In this document: one piece after another, positions 53,830 through 64,000 of the stretch
How the letters are laid out: the number at the start of each line of letters is the position of its first letter
How positions within the stretch are numbered: the first letter of the stretch is position 1
DNA from: Anthoceros angustus
Lineage: Eukaryota > Streptophyta > Anthocerotopsida > Anthocerotales > Anthocerotaceae
Direction of reading: 5' to 3'
Assembly (NCBI GenBank): GCA_010909165.1
Contig: MU008166.1
Span: forward strand, 372,001-436,000
DNA: 64,000 nucleotides
The notes under the pieces: generated by a model
Told to the model about the DNA's origin: nothing
The model's database searches: none
The model's input: only the letters and a program-made list of their open reading frames with translations
Position numbers and translations under genes: made by a program

Positions 53830-56700
53830 ATGGTATGTATGCTGTTCTGTGGGGCTAAGAAATATCTTGTGCTGGGTAGCAGTGTTCATGGTCTAATCTC
53901 GCAGAATTGGTATGTGTTTATGGCAGCCCTGCAGGCTTGTGCAAGGGGAGCAGACTTGAAGACTGGGCTGCAGGTGCATGCTGGTGTGCTGGCCAGCGGG
54001 CCTGAGCCTGATGTGTTTCTATGTAGTTGCTTGGTGGACATGTATGCAAAGTGTAGCAGCCTGGAAGATGCTCAAAGATTGTCTGAACTGCTTCACAGTG
54101 CTATGGAAGGGGAAGGTGTCATAGTTCCTTTTTCTGTGACATTTGTGTGCGTTCTGTAGGCATGTTCAAGTGTGGGTATCGCAGCTTGGGAGAAGGTGAA
54201 GCGGCTACATAGACGCATCGAAGAAGGAGAACTTCAGGGTGATGTTGTCGTAGGTTGCAGCCTGGTAAACATGTAGGCAAACTGTGGCAGTCTGGAGGAC
54301 GCCCGGAGCGTGTTTGACTGGCTCCCTCAGAAAAATCTGGTGACGTGGACTGCTCCGATTGCAGGATATGTTCAGCAGGGCATGGGTCAGCAAGCCCTTC
54401 ATCTTTTTAGTGGTATGCAAGAAGGAGGCATGGCTGCACCCAATTCTGTGACATTTGTGTGTCTCCAGCGGGCATGTGCCACGGTGGGCAGCCCCGCTCT
54501 GGAGAAGGGACAGCAGATTCATGTACAGATTGGAGAACAAGGACTTGGAGGTGATGTGATTGTTGGCAACAATTTGATAAACATGTATGCAAAGTGTGGC
54601 AGCCCAGAGGATGCTCACAATGTACTTGAAAAACTCTGCAAAAAGGATGTGGTGCCATGGACCGCACTCATTGCAGGCTATTTTCAGAGGGCATGGGTAA
54701 GGAGGCCCTTCATCTTTACAGGGCTATGCAAGAAGAGGGCATTGCAGTGCCTCATTCTGTGACATTTTTGTGCCTCCTGCAGCCGTGTGCAAGTGTGAGC
54801 ATCCCGCTCTGGAGAAGGGACAGCAGATTCATGTACAGATTGGAGAACAAGGACTTGAGGTGATGTGATTGTTGGCAACAATTTGATAAACATGTATGCA
54901 AAGTGTGGCAGCCCAGAGGATGCTCACAATGTACTTGAAAACTCTGCAAAAGGATGTGGTGCCATGGACCGCACTCATTGCAGGCTATTTTCAGAGGGCA
55001 TGGGTAAGGAGGCCCTTCATCTTTACAGGGCTATGCAAGAAGAGGCATTGCAGTGCCTCATTCTGTGACATTTTGTGCCTCCTGCAGCCGTGTGCAAGTG
55101 TGAGCATCCCGCTCTGGAGACAGGAGAACACCTTCATAGACAGATCGAAGAGCAATGACTTCATGCTGATGTTGTTGTTGGTTGCAACCTCGTAAACATG
55201 TTCGCAAAATGTGGAGGCCTAGAGAATGCTCAGAGCTTGTTTGATAACCGTCCTCAAAAATTGTGGTGACGTGGACTACTGCTCTGATCCCAGGATATTC
55301 CTGCAAGGCTTGGGCCTGGAAGCCCATCGTCCATACAATGCTATGCAAACAGAGGGCTACTCTGCGCACACTGTGACATTTGTGCGCCTCTTGCAAGCCT
55401 GTGCTAGTGTGGGTGCTTCGACTTTGGACAAGGGAGGCAGTTTCACGCACAGATTGAAGCACAAGGACTTCATGGTGATGCATGTAGCCAACAGTTTGAT
55501 AAACATGTATGCCAAGTGTGGCAGCCCAGAGGATGCTCACAATGTACTTGAAAAACTCTGCAAAAAGGATGTGGTGCCATGGACCGCACTCATTGCAGGC
55601 TATTTTCAGAGGGCATGGGTAAGGAGGCCCTTCATCTTTACAGGGCTATGCAAGAAGAGGGCATTGCAGTGCCTCATTCTGTGACATTTTTGTGCCTCCT
55701 GCAGCCGTGTGCAAGTGTGAGCATCCCCGCTCTGGAGACAGGAGAACACCTTCATAGACAGATCGAAGAGCAATGACTTCATGCTGATGTTGTTGTTGGT
55801 TGCAACCTCGTAAACATGTTCGCAAAATGTGGAGGCCTAGAGAATGCTCAGAGCTTGTTTGATAACCGTCCTCAAAAATTGTGGTGACGTGGACTACTGC
55901 TCTGATCCCAGGATATTCCCTGCAAGGCTTGGGCCTGGAAGCCCATCGTCCATACAATGCTATGCAAACAGAGGGCTACTCTGCGCACACTGTGACATTT
56001 GTGCGCCTCTTGCAAGCCTGTGCTAGTGTGGGTGCTTCGACTTTGGACAAGGGGAGGCAGTTTCACGCACAGATTGAAGCACAAGGACTTCATGGTGATG
56101 CATGTGTAGCCAACAGTTTGATAAACATGTATGCCAAGTGTGGCAGCCTAGAGGATGCACAGTGCGTGTTTGAGGGACTTGGGTCCAAAAGATGTGGTGA
56201 CGTGGAATGCCATGATAGCAAGGCATTTCCCAGCAGGGCATGGGACATAAAGCCCTTCGTCTTTACAGTACTATGCTAGAACAGGGCATTGTTTCACCTG
56301 ATTTTGTATTTGTGTGCCTCCTGCGAGCATTTGCAAGTGTGGGTACCCTGGGTTGGAGGATGGGAAGCAGCTTCATGTGGAAATTGGACTTGAGAATGAT
56401 GTTGTATGTTGTAGCCTAGTGAACATGTATGCAAATTGTGGCAACCCACCGGATGCCCAGATTGTGATTGATGGACTCGGTCCAAAAGATGTGGTGACAT
56501 GGAACGCCTTGATAACAGGATATTCCAAGCAGGGAATGGAACAGGAAGCCCTTCAGCTATCCAGTTCCATGAAGGACGAAGGCATCAATGCACACAATTT
56601 TTTTACATGTGTGTTCACTTTGCAGGCATGTGCAACTGTGGGAGTCCCAGCTTTGGAGAAGGGGAAGGAGGAAGGACCTTCCAGCGCAGCTTGAGGAAGG
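53830..56700 (+). pseudogene. PPR pseudogene with nested tandem duplications
   Basis: PLS-type PPR sequence closely related to the intact gene at 56936. It begins FMAALQACARGADLKTGLQVH and runs on through LVDMYAKCSSLEDA. It is broken by true nonsense changes, for example LVNM followed by TAG at 54274 where TAT is expected, and a stop in CVL-stop-ACSS at about 54158. Frameshifts are also frequent. Segments around NLINMYAKCGSPEDAHNVLE (54570-54630, 54880-54940, 55495-55550) are repeated. The last part (56314-56694) keeps an open run with NALITGYSKQGMEQEALQL and ends in EKGKEEGPSSAA. No usable start or E domain. It reads as a decayed tandem copy of the neighbouring PPR gene. Confidence 0.85.
54505..56050 (+). 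repeat. Nested tandem duplication within the PPR pseudogene (~300 and ~620 bp)
   Basis: The segment with GGCAGCCCAGAGGATGCTCA occurs at about 54597, 54905 and 55520. The segment with GTTTGATAACCGTCCTCAAA occurs at about 55237 and 55855, 618-620 bases apart. The middle copy is shorter at nearly every homopolymer (AAAAA to AAAA, GGG to GG, TTTTT to TTTT, CCCC to CCC). Confidence 0.9.
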
Positions 56701-56935
56701 ACCTTCGTTAGCAAATTAAAGAACAAGGACATCAAGAGTGTTTGTCGCCAGCAGTTTGGTGAGTATGTATGCAAAGAGTGTGGCGGCTTAGGGGAGTGTT
56801 GGCGGACTTGGTCCGCCGAGGTGATCATAGCATTTTTCAATCACTACCCAAGCAAACAAAGGGTGGTGTAATGGAGAAATGAACTATGAAGGACTCCAGC
56901 TCGACGACTGCGACTGACTTCAACGAACCCACCCG

Positions 56936-59446
56936 ATGCTGCAACCAATGGTTAACCTTTCATGCAGTTCGGCAGTACATGTGCATTTGCAAGAAGCCCA
57001 GCCCCTCCAAGAGAGTGTCTGGCTGGGGAGGGATCTTTCAGCAAGGGTCGTAGCTGTCCCACCGAAGGGCAGGCGAGGGTGGTTCCAGTCCCTGGAGGTA
57101 AAGTCTAAAAATGTCTTGCCTTCTGCTCTGCCCATATCCAAGCGGGGCTGGCCGGGCTGCCCTTGCAGGCCTGTAGGATACGAATTCACGACCGTGACGG
57201 CTGAAAGCGTGAGTGAGCTATGTCAGCAGGGGCATCTCGCTGAGGCTGTTGAGGCGTTGGGAGTTTTGGTGCAGACAGACTGTTGCATTTCCATCACTTT
57301 GATCTATTCGGTCTTGAAGAAATGTGTGGCCACGAGGGATATCGTTCTGGGCCGCCGTGTCCATGCTTTCACTGTGAAATGCGGGTACCAGTCGGGCACG
57401 TTCCTATGCAACCACATTCTGCGGATGTATGCCTCTCATGGCAAGTTGCAAGACGCGATGGACGTCTTCACGCTGGTTGGCAAACCAGATGCCTTCATGT
57501 GGTCTTCCATAATATCTGCCCATGTAGAACGTGGACAGTACAAGGAAGCCATACAGTTGTATCATCGGATGCGACGATCAGGTGTGAGGGCCGATGGCCA
57601 TGTGTTTGTGGCAGCCCTTAAAGCGTGTGCCAGAGGATCAGACCTGGAAACTGGGCAGGAGCTGCATGCTCATGTGTTGGCCAGTGGCGTTGAGCCTGAT
57701 TTATTTGTTTGTAGTTGCTTGGTGGACATGTATGCAAAGTGTGGCAGCTTGGAAGAGGCTCACAGGGTCTTTGAGGGACTTGGTAGAAAAGATGTTGTGA
57801 CGTGGAATGCAATGATAGCAGGTTATTCCCAGCAGGGCATGGGGCTGGAAGCCCTTCGTCTCTACACTGCTATGCAGGAAGAAGGCAATGCTATACCCGA
57901 TTCCGTCACTTTTGTGTGCCTCCTGCAGGCATGTGCGAGTCTGGGGAACCCAGCCCTGGACACGGGAAAGCAACTTCATGCTCAAATCAGGGTCCAGGGG
58001 CATCAGGCTGATGTGTTCGTGGCCAGCAGTTTGGTGAGCATGTACGCAAAGTGTGGCAGCCTGGACGATGCCAAGACAGTGTTTAACGAAATTCGTCATA
58101 AGACTGTGGTCACGTGGAATGCCATGATAGCAGGGTGTTCCCAGCAGGGCATGGGGCAGGAAGCCCTTCATCTCTACAAGCTTATGCAGGAAGAAGACAT
58201 GGTTACACCGGATTCCGTGACATTTGTGTGCCTCCTGCAGGCCTGTGCAACTGTAGGACCCCCAGCTCTCGAGCAGGGAATGCAGCTTCATTTGCAAATT
58301 AAAGGAGGAGGCCATGAAGCTGATGTCTCTGTGGCCAACAGTCTGGTAAACATGTATGCAAAGTGTAGCAGCCTAGAGATCGCACAGGGAATGTTTGACA
58401 GACTCTGCCAAAAAGATGTGGTGACATGGAATGCCATGATAGCTGGGTACTCCCAGAATGGCATGAGCCAGGAAGCGCTTTATCTCTACCATGCTATGCA
58501 ACACGATGGTGTGGCTGTACCAAACTCTATAACATATGTGTGCCTCCTGCAGGCATGTGCACATGTGGCAGCTTTGCATCTGGGCATGCAGCTACATACT
58601 GAGATTGAAGGACAAGGGCTTGATGCTGATATTTGTGTAGCCGGCAGCTTGATACACATGTACGGGAAGTGTGGGAGCGTGGTTGATGCACAGCAAGTGT
58701 TTGATGCTTTGCCCAAGAAAGACATTGTCGTCTGGAGTGCACTGATTGCAGGCTATGTATATCAAGGAGATAGTAGAGTGGTCTTCGAATTGGTCCAGAG
58801 AATGAGACAGGATGGTGTACAGCCAGTCGGCATCACGTTCCTTAGCATACTAACAGCATGCAGTCATGCAGGTCTCGTGGACAGGGGGAGGGAGGTCTTT
58901 CAGGCTATGAGCAGACAATATGGAATCGTCCCCACGGTGGAGCACTACACGTGCATGGTGGATCTCCTGGGCCGTGCTGGCCGACTGGATGAAGCACTAT
59001 CTGTCGTGAGCACAATGCCTGTACTGCCTGATGCTGCTGTTTGGTACACCCTTTTAGCTGCTTGTGGAAAGTGGAGCAACGTGGAGATGGGACAACATGC
59101 TTTCGACCAAGCAGTGAAGCTAGACAAAACTGATGCCACAGCGTATGTGTTGATGTCAAACATATACACCAGTGCACAGATGTTTGAGCAGGCGCAGGAG
59201 ATGCAATCGAGGAGAATGCGAATCAAGGCATGGAAGCAGCCAGGTCAAAGCTGGTGGACAGACATGGATGGAGTGGTGCATAGTTTTCTGGTTGGGGGTA
59301 AGATGCATCCAACTTCGCCCATTGGAAAACTTGCAAGAAGTAATTCCTCAGGAGATGATCATGTGCAGTTGGATAAAGAGGAAAGCTGGACACTCGCTCA
59401 GCATGGATATGATGAACTTTGTCGAAACGATGTGGTGCATGTGTGA
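56936..59446 (+). CDS. PLS-class PPR protein with E-type C-terminus, no DYW
   Basis: Intronless, 836 residues from ATG at 56936; a GTG-free upstream extension is not needed. PPR proteins of this class bind specific organellar transcripts, typically to direct C-to-U editing or processing in plastids or mitochondria. The N-terminus (first ~95 residues) is basic and lacks repeats, compatible with a transit peptide. From SVSELCQQGHLAEAVEAL onward there is a continuous series of P, L and S repeats, with hallmarks such as SCLVDMYAKCGSLEEAHRVF, DVVTWNAMIAGYSQQG and SVTFVCLLQACA. The E/E+ region follows (TFLSILTACSHAGLVDRG, EHYTCMVDLLGRAGRLDEAL, AYVLMSNIYTSAQ, GQSWWTDMDGVVHSFLVGG). After HPTSPIGKL the end is degenerate and there is no DYW deaminase, so editing would need a partner in trans. 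Target RNA unknown. Confidence 0.9.
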   Translation: MLQPMVNLSCSSAVHVHLQEAQPLQESVWLGRDLSARVVAVPPKGRRGWFQSLEVKSKNVLPSALPISKRGWPGCPCRPVGYEFTTVTAESVSELCQQGHLAEAVEALGVLVQTDCCISITLIYSVLKKCVATRDIVLGRRVHAFTVKCGYQSGTFLCNHILRMYASHGKLQDAMDVFTLVGKPDAFMWSSIISAHVERGQYKEAIQLYHRMRRSGVRADGHVFVAALKACARGSDLETGQELHAHVLASGVEPDLFVCSCLVDMYAKCGSLEEAHRVFEGLGRKDVVTWNAMIAGYSQQGMGLEALRLYTAMQEEGNAIPDSVTFVCLLQACASLGNPALDTGKQLHAQIRVQGHQADVFVASSLVSMYAKCGSLDDAKTVFNEIRHKTVVTWNAMIAGCSQQGMGQEALHLYKLMQEEDMVTPDSVTFVCLLQACATVGPPALEQGMQLHLQIKGGGHEADVSVANSLVNMYAKCSSLEIAQGMFDRLCQKDVVTWNAMIAGYSQNGMSQEALYLYHAMQHDGVAVPNSITYVCLLQACAHVAALHLGMQLHTEIEGQGLDADICVAGSLIHMYGKCGSVVDAQQVFDALPKKDIVVWSALIAGYVYQGDSRVVFELVQRMRQDGVQPVGITFLSILTACSHAGLVDRGREVFQAMSRQYGIVPTVEHYTCMVDLLGRAGRLDEALSVVSTMPVLPDAAVWYTLLAACGKWSNVEMGQHAFDQAVKLDKTDATAYVLMSNIYTSAQMFEQAQEMQSRRMRIKAWKQPGQSWWTDMDGVVHSFLVGGKMHPTSPIGKLARSNSSGDDHVQLDKEESWTLAQHGYDELCRNDVVHV

Positions 59447-59447
59447 C

Positions 59448-60880
59448 TTCTCGAATTGTTGGCTATTCTCAGCAGAACACGGGGCTCGGAGCCGTTCGTC
59501 TATACAGTGCTATGCAAGACGGAGGTATGACTCACTCTGATCCCATGACATCTGTGTGCCTCCTGCAACAGTGTGCAAGAGTGGGCACCCCAGCTTTGGA
59601 GGAGGGGATGCAGCTTCACACCCAAATCAGAGATCCAGGACATGAGGCTGACGTTTTTGCAGTGAACAGTTTGGTGAACATGTATGCAAAGAGTTTAGAG
59701 GATGCACAGACTGTCTTTGATGGACTTGGCCACAAGGGTGTGGTGACCAATTTGGCGGCCATAGGGCTTGATGCTGATGAGTATGTAGCCAACAGTCTGA
59801 TAACCATGTACGCAAAGGGTGGCAGCTTCAAGTATGCCCAGAGAGTGTTGATGGGCTAGTTCATAAAGAGCTATGCAAGAACAAGGCCCGTCCTCCACCT
59901 GCAGTCTTTCTCCCTGCCTTTTCAGAACAAGGAGCAGAAAAGAAAGCGTATTTGATTTTTTGGGCTCTCTCAGGCAGAGACGAAATCGAAAAAAAAGGGG
60001 CCAAGATGGAGAGTGCATCGTGCTCTACATATGCGGAGCAAACACGTTTGCCTTTGTGGTCTTACGATTCGGTAACATTTGTGTGCTTCAACAGGCATGT
60101 GCAAGTGTTGCATCGTTCCAGGTGGGATGGCGGCTTCATGTACAAATTGAGCAACAAGTGCTTTTAGTTGATGTGACTGTAGGCAACTCCTTGGTAAACA
60201 TGTATTCAAAGTCAGGGAGCATGGTTGATGCACAGCAGGTATTTGATTCATTGCCGTTTAAGGACATACTCGCCTGGACTGCGCTGGTTGCAGGATACAC
60301 CTGCCAAGGAGGCTATGAAGTGGTCTTCGACAGGGATGAAAGAGGATGGAATACAGCCAGATGCCATCACGGGCCTGAATGTGCTAACTGTTTGCAGTCA
60401 TGCTGGGCTAGTGAGCGATGGGCGAGAATATTTTGAGGCTTGCAGGGCCGTCTGATGGGCAGCCAATGAACAGACTACTGCATAAGTCCGACTGCGGAAC
60501 ACTACTCATGCATGGTGCATCTCCTGGGTCGCGCGGGACAACTTGACGAGGCACTATTGGTGGCCAGGACAATGCCTTCACACTCTTCTCTTGTGATCTG
60601 GCATACTCTCTTGGGTGCTTGTCAAAAGTGGAGTAACGTGGAGGTGGGACTTCAAGCTTTTATGAAGCTCTCAAGCTAGACGAACAAGATGCTGCCGCAT
60701 ATGTGATGTCAAACATCTATTCTGGTGCTCAGATGTGGGACAAGGCAGAGGAGATGCATCTGAGGAGGAAAGGAATTGGTGCAAAGAAGTATTCAGGCCA
60801 GAGTTGGTGGACAGACATATCACGGGAATGGTTCATAGTTTTGTAGCTGGGGATAAAAGATGTCCTAAGAGTAAATAACT
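59448..60880 (+). pseudogene. PPR pseudogene, 3' copy
   Basis: Continues directly after the stop of the intact PPR gene with another decayed copy. Recognisable parts are ALEEGMQLHTQIRDPGHEAD and NSLVNMYAKSLEDAQTVFDG (59419-59859), then QQACASVASFQVGWRLHVQI and NSLVNMYSKSGSMVDAQQVF (59873-60436). In alternating frames to 60880 the E-type tail follows: SCMVHLLGRAGQLDEAL, IWHTLLGACQKWSNVEVG, SGQSWWTDI and MVHSFVAGDKRCPKSK. At least five frameshifts. The N-terminal half is missing and a stretch near 59870-60060 is foreign or scrambled. Confidence 0.85.
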
Positions 60881-61276
60881 AAATGCTAGGTTTGGAGGGC
60901 TTTATCCAAAAATGAAGAACCATGGACCTGTGCATTCAAATTTGTCATCCCGCTGATGAGGAGCTCTCTGGCTGGTGAAACACGGATGACTGAGTTTATG
61001 CAGTCAGCCATGTTCGTTTCACCAGCCATGCAGAAGCTTTGAAACAGCTAACCTCCTCTCTGAGACTAACGTACAAACCATCTCCGTTTCTTACAAATGA
61101 TTCTCAAGATTTCTGATGGCAGTGCTTACCTGACCAAATCAGCTTCACCAAGCATTTGAGAAATTTAGAAGTAGCTTTCCTCTCTCCCTGAGACTAAAAC
61201 CCTTAATGCCTCCATGCCCAGTGCTCCGAATGAGATGTCACACTTTCTACATACGACCATCTTGACCTCACTTTCT
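60881..61276. other. Convergent 3' intergenic region
   Basis: About 400 bases between the plus-strand PPR pseudogene and the stop codon of the minus-strand PPR gene. No gene. Probably contains the 3' untranslated region of the latter. Confidence 0.5.
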
Positions 61277-63932
61277 TCAAGTCTTACCATGGATAATCTC
61301 TCGTTCCTTCAACAACTGCCCATTAATTGCTTCCAGCATTTTGTAGACCTCCTCGTTTTGTTGGTGTGTACAGTCGCCTACCATGAACATGCTCAACCCT
61401 TTCTCATGCTCAATCCAGCTGTAAGCTGGCGTTTTCAATGTTGCACCTGCTCTCCACCGTAAGTTCTCTATCCCTTCAGCGCTGGACCACATGCCAGCAT
61501 CAACATAGATGTGAGACATTACCACATATTGTGAAGCCTGCCTCGGCTCTAAAAGCATCAAGCAGTCAAAAGCTTGCCTTCCCAGCACAACGTTGCCATG
61601 CTTCCGACAGGCAGCCAGCAATGCCGACCAAACAGCCCAATTGGGTTGCATTGGCATTTCCAAGAGCAAGTCTTCGACCTTGGTGAAGAGTCCTGCTCGG
61701 CCAAGGAGGTCAATCATACAGACATAATGCTCAGTGGTAGCACTGATGCTATAGTCCTTCCTCATGGACTCGAAGTACCTGAGACCTTGCTCCACCTTCC
61801 CAGCGTGGCTGCATGCTGAGAGAAGCGATAGGAACGTAACACCAGTAGCCTTAAAGCCTTCCCTTTCCATTTGCTCAAAGCACAGGACGCTGGATTCAAA
61901 ATCTCCTTGTCGTGCATAGCCGGCAATTAATGCAGTCCATGCCACGACATCGACCCGTGGTAGTCCGTCGAACACTGTCTGGGCACGGGCCATGCTGCCA
62001 CATTTGCCATATGCGTGAATGAGAGCTGTTAACACTTTAAGACTGCAGGCATAGCCAGTAGACTCTACATCTTGGTGGACCTGACTGCACATTCTGAGAG
62101 CTCCTATGTTGCTGCATGCCTTCAGCACCCACACAAGTGATGCTTCATCGGGCCGGACACCTTGCTCCAGCATTTTAGCATAAAGCTGTATTGCTTTCTC
62201 TCCTTGTTCTTGCTCAACATAACCTCCAAGCATAGCATTCCAAGACACCACATCGCATTTGAGGGAAGTGTAAAATATCTCCATCGCTTCGTCGATACTG
62301 CCACACTTCGCATACATACTGACCAGAGCACTGCCAACAAATACGTCAGACGCATAGCCATTTTTAATTGCCTCGGCATGAATTGCCTTCCCCTTCTCCA
62401 GAGATTTCACTTTGACAAACTTGCCAGAGCCAACAAGGACACTATCCTCCATATCTGCCAGGCTAGTACATGCTTTAAGAACCGTGGCAAATGTCCAAAC
62501 GTCTGGCCTCATCCCTTCTTCTTGCATTTGAGCAAAAAGATGCAAAGCCTTTTCTTCCTGCCGATGCTGAGTGAATCCTGATATCATTGCATTCCATGAC
62601 ACCAGACCACGCTCAGGTAAAGTATTAAAAACATGTAAGGCACTTTCAATGCTGCCACATTTTGCATACATACTCACCAAGGTGTTGCCAACAAACACAT
62701 CTGACCCATACCCACTTCGAGCAGCGTCAGCATGAATTGCCATCCCTCTGTCCAGGGACTGCATTTTGGTCGACATCCCATCCCAAAGTGTCTCTGCTTC
62801 CAGTTCTCCCAAGATAGCACATGCTTGCAGCACGCTGACAAATGTCCGATGGCTCGGTTTCACACCTTCCTTTTGCATTTGGCCATAAAGCTCCAGAGCT
62901 TTGCTTGGTTGATCCTTTTGAGCATATCCTGAAATCAATGCATTCCACAACACCACGTTGCACTTGGGCAGTGCCCGGAAAACATCGTGAGCATCCACCA
63001 TGCTCCCACACTTCGCATAAAGATGAACGAGCGTGCTCCCAACATACGTATCAGATCCATATCCATGTCTTAGGATTTCGCCATGAATCCACCTTGCTTG
63101 TTCCAGGTCTGGTAAACTGCTGCATGCTTTGAGTAGGTTGACGAAAGTGAAGCTGTTTGGATGCACACCGTCTTGCTGCGACAACCTACGGAACACCTGC
63201 AGGCCATCCACAAGACTGCCACACTGGACCAGAGTGTTTACAAGATGCTCTGCCAGAAACTTGTGACAATCCATCCCGTTCTTGACCATGTCAGCATGCA
63301 CTTGCTTGGCCTCAATCAGCGCTTTGTTTTTCCTGCATGCCCGCATGAGTTGAGAATAAGTTTCCACGGAAGGCACTCTTCCGTCCCGGCCCATCTGGTG
63401 CATAGCATCCAACGCCAAGCTTAGCTGCCCATCTCTGCAGAGATTTTGCAACCCATGATCATCCTTACATTCACCCTGCACCCTGCAAACAACTCAGTGC
63501 TTGTTTGCTCAGGAAAACGGAAACTTGCCTCTCCAAAGCATGAATCAATCAGACCCACGATCAAATCCTACTCACCGAGCAGGAGGCCTACTTTGACTGC
63601 CCAGTGTGGCCAGCTGAGAATCCACCCAAGGAGGCTTGTACCTGCCATCTACCCAGAGAACCTCCTTGGACGACTTATGAGTGAAGTCGGGACTTCTAGG
63701 GCCATTCTGTACCAACAGCAACCGATTATGCTCACAACAACGTAGAGGATATGGGACGAGCCAAAGAGCACACATTGTGTAGCAGCCTCACCTTGCTTAG
63801 CCTGTCGTCCCACCACTGCGAGGGATCAGAAAAGAACTTCTGCCAGATCCTTTCTACGACAATTGCTGGCTGTACCTTTCTGGCTCCCTCGTCTGCACAT
63901 AAATCTGAAGAAGCCATCGCTCCTCTGCCCAT
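61277..63932 (-). CDS. PLS-class PPR protein with N-terminal PDF-type module
   Basis: Three exons on the minus strand: 63932-63792, 63706-63576, 63482-61277 (2,478 bases, 825 residues). Exon 3 alone is an open frame beginning at a GTG, but the two upstream exons join it in phase with good GT/AG borders. The ATG at 63932 was chosen; a second is at 63917. Exons 1-2 encode W30-x-x-FF, DPSQWWD (36-42), R44, SPDF (52-55), LW (64-65) and PPWVDSQL (72-79). This pattern resembles the PDF motif of plant organellar single-strand DNA-binding (OSB) proteins. A PPR tract follows (for example STLVHLYAKCGSMVDAHDVF, ALVSMYAKCGSIDEAMEIF, DVVSWNAMLGGYVEQEQG) and an E/E+ tail (CMIDLLGRAGLF, YSWIEHEKGLSMFMVGD). 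No DYW domain. Organelle RNA editing or processing is expected. The role of the module is unknown. Confidence 0.88.
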
Positions 63933-64000
63933 CGCATGCCCATTTTTTCTACACACACCGGGACTAGAATAGGCTACTACTTCAGCACCGTTCCACCAAA

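Overview
This window looks like nuclear DNA of a land plant. Its genes carry spliceosomal introns with GT..AG borders. They include plant-type organellar PLS-class pentatricopeptide repeat (PPR) proteins, a nepenthesin-like aspartic protease and a plant pectate lyase. The clustered, mostly single-exon PPR genes and decayed PPR copies, together with the repeat content, suggest a seed-free lineage such as a fern; that placement is an inference.

Positions 1 to about 36,000 are almost entirely repeats. A 1.9 kb direct tandem duplication (1657-5500) ends in the 5' part of a LINE-like reverse transcriptase. It is followed by an AT-rich satellite-like array (5895-7180), a small PPR retro-pseudogene, a decayed Ty3/gypsy gag-protease and a 60 bp tandem repeat. 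From 9.9 to 28.8 kb there are three copies (A, B, C) of an unfamiliar 3.7-5.7 kb element with TGTGGAA...TTCCACA ends. Its broken ORF encodes a gag-like domain, a coiled coil and a Pro/Trp/Arg-rich tail. B and C lie inside fragments of the LINE-like gene and share an ACCTC target duplication. More distant relatives of the same ORF occur at 32.7-35.2 kb (D) and 41.8-43.9 kb (E). A second gypsy gag lies at 30.1-31.3 kb and a Ty1/copia tail with its LTR at 40.7-41.7 kb.

Five genes are intact. They are an 11-exon DBP10/DDX54-type DEAD-box helicase (36697-40411, minus, 837 aa), a 5-exon pectate lyase (48145-49805, plus, 392 aa), an intronless aspartic protease (50131-51528, minus, 465 aa), a 7-exon CREST/alkaline-ceramidase-like membrane protein (51921-53533, minus, 299 aa), and two PPR genes. 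The PPR genes are one plus-strand ORF (56936-59446) and one three-exon minus-strand gene (61277-63932) whose first two exons encode a WWD...PDF module; counted together with the PPR pair the total is six coding genes. Two PPR pseudogenes flank the plus-strand PPR gene, and one of them contains a nested ~620 bp tandem duplication.

The genes do not form a pathway: this is a gene-poor, repeat-rich plant locus. Repeat copies differ mainly by short indels at CNG sites and homopolymers, so some frameshifts in repeats may be assembly error. All exon junctions were chosen by eye; in every multi-exon gene the exon lengths sum to a multiple of three and the frame stays open.
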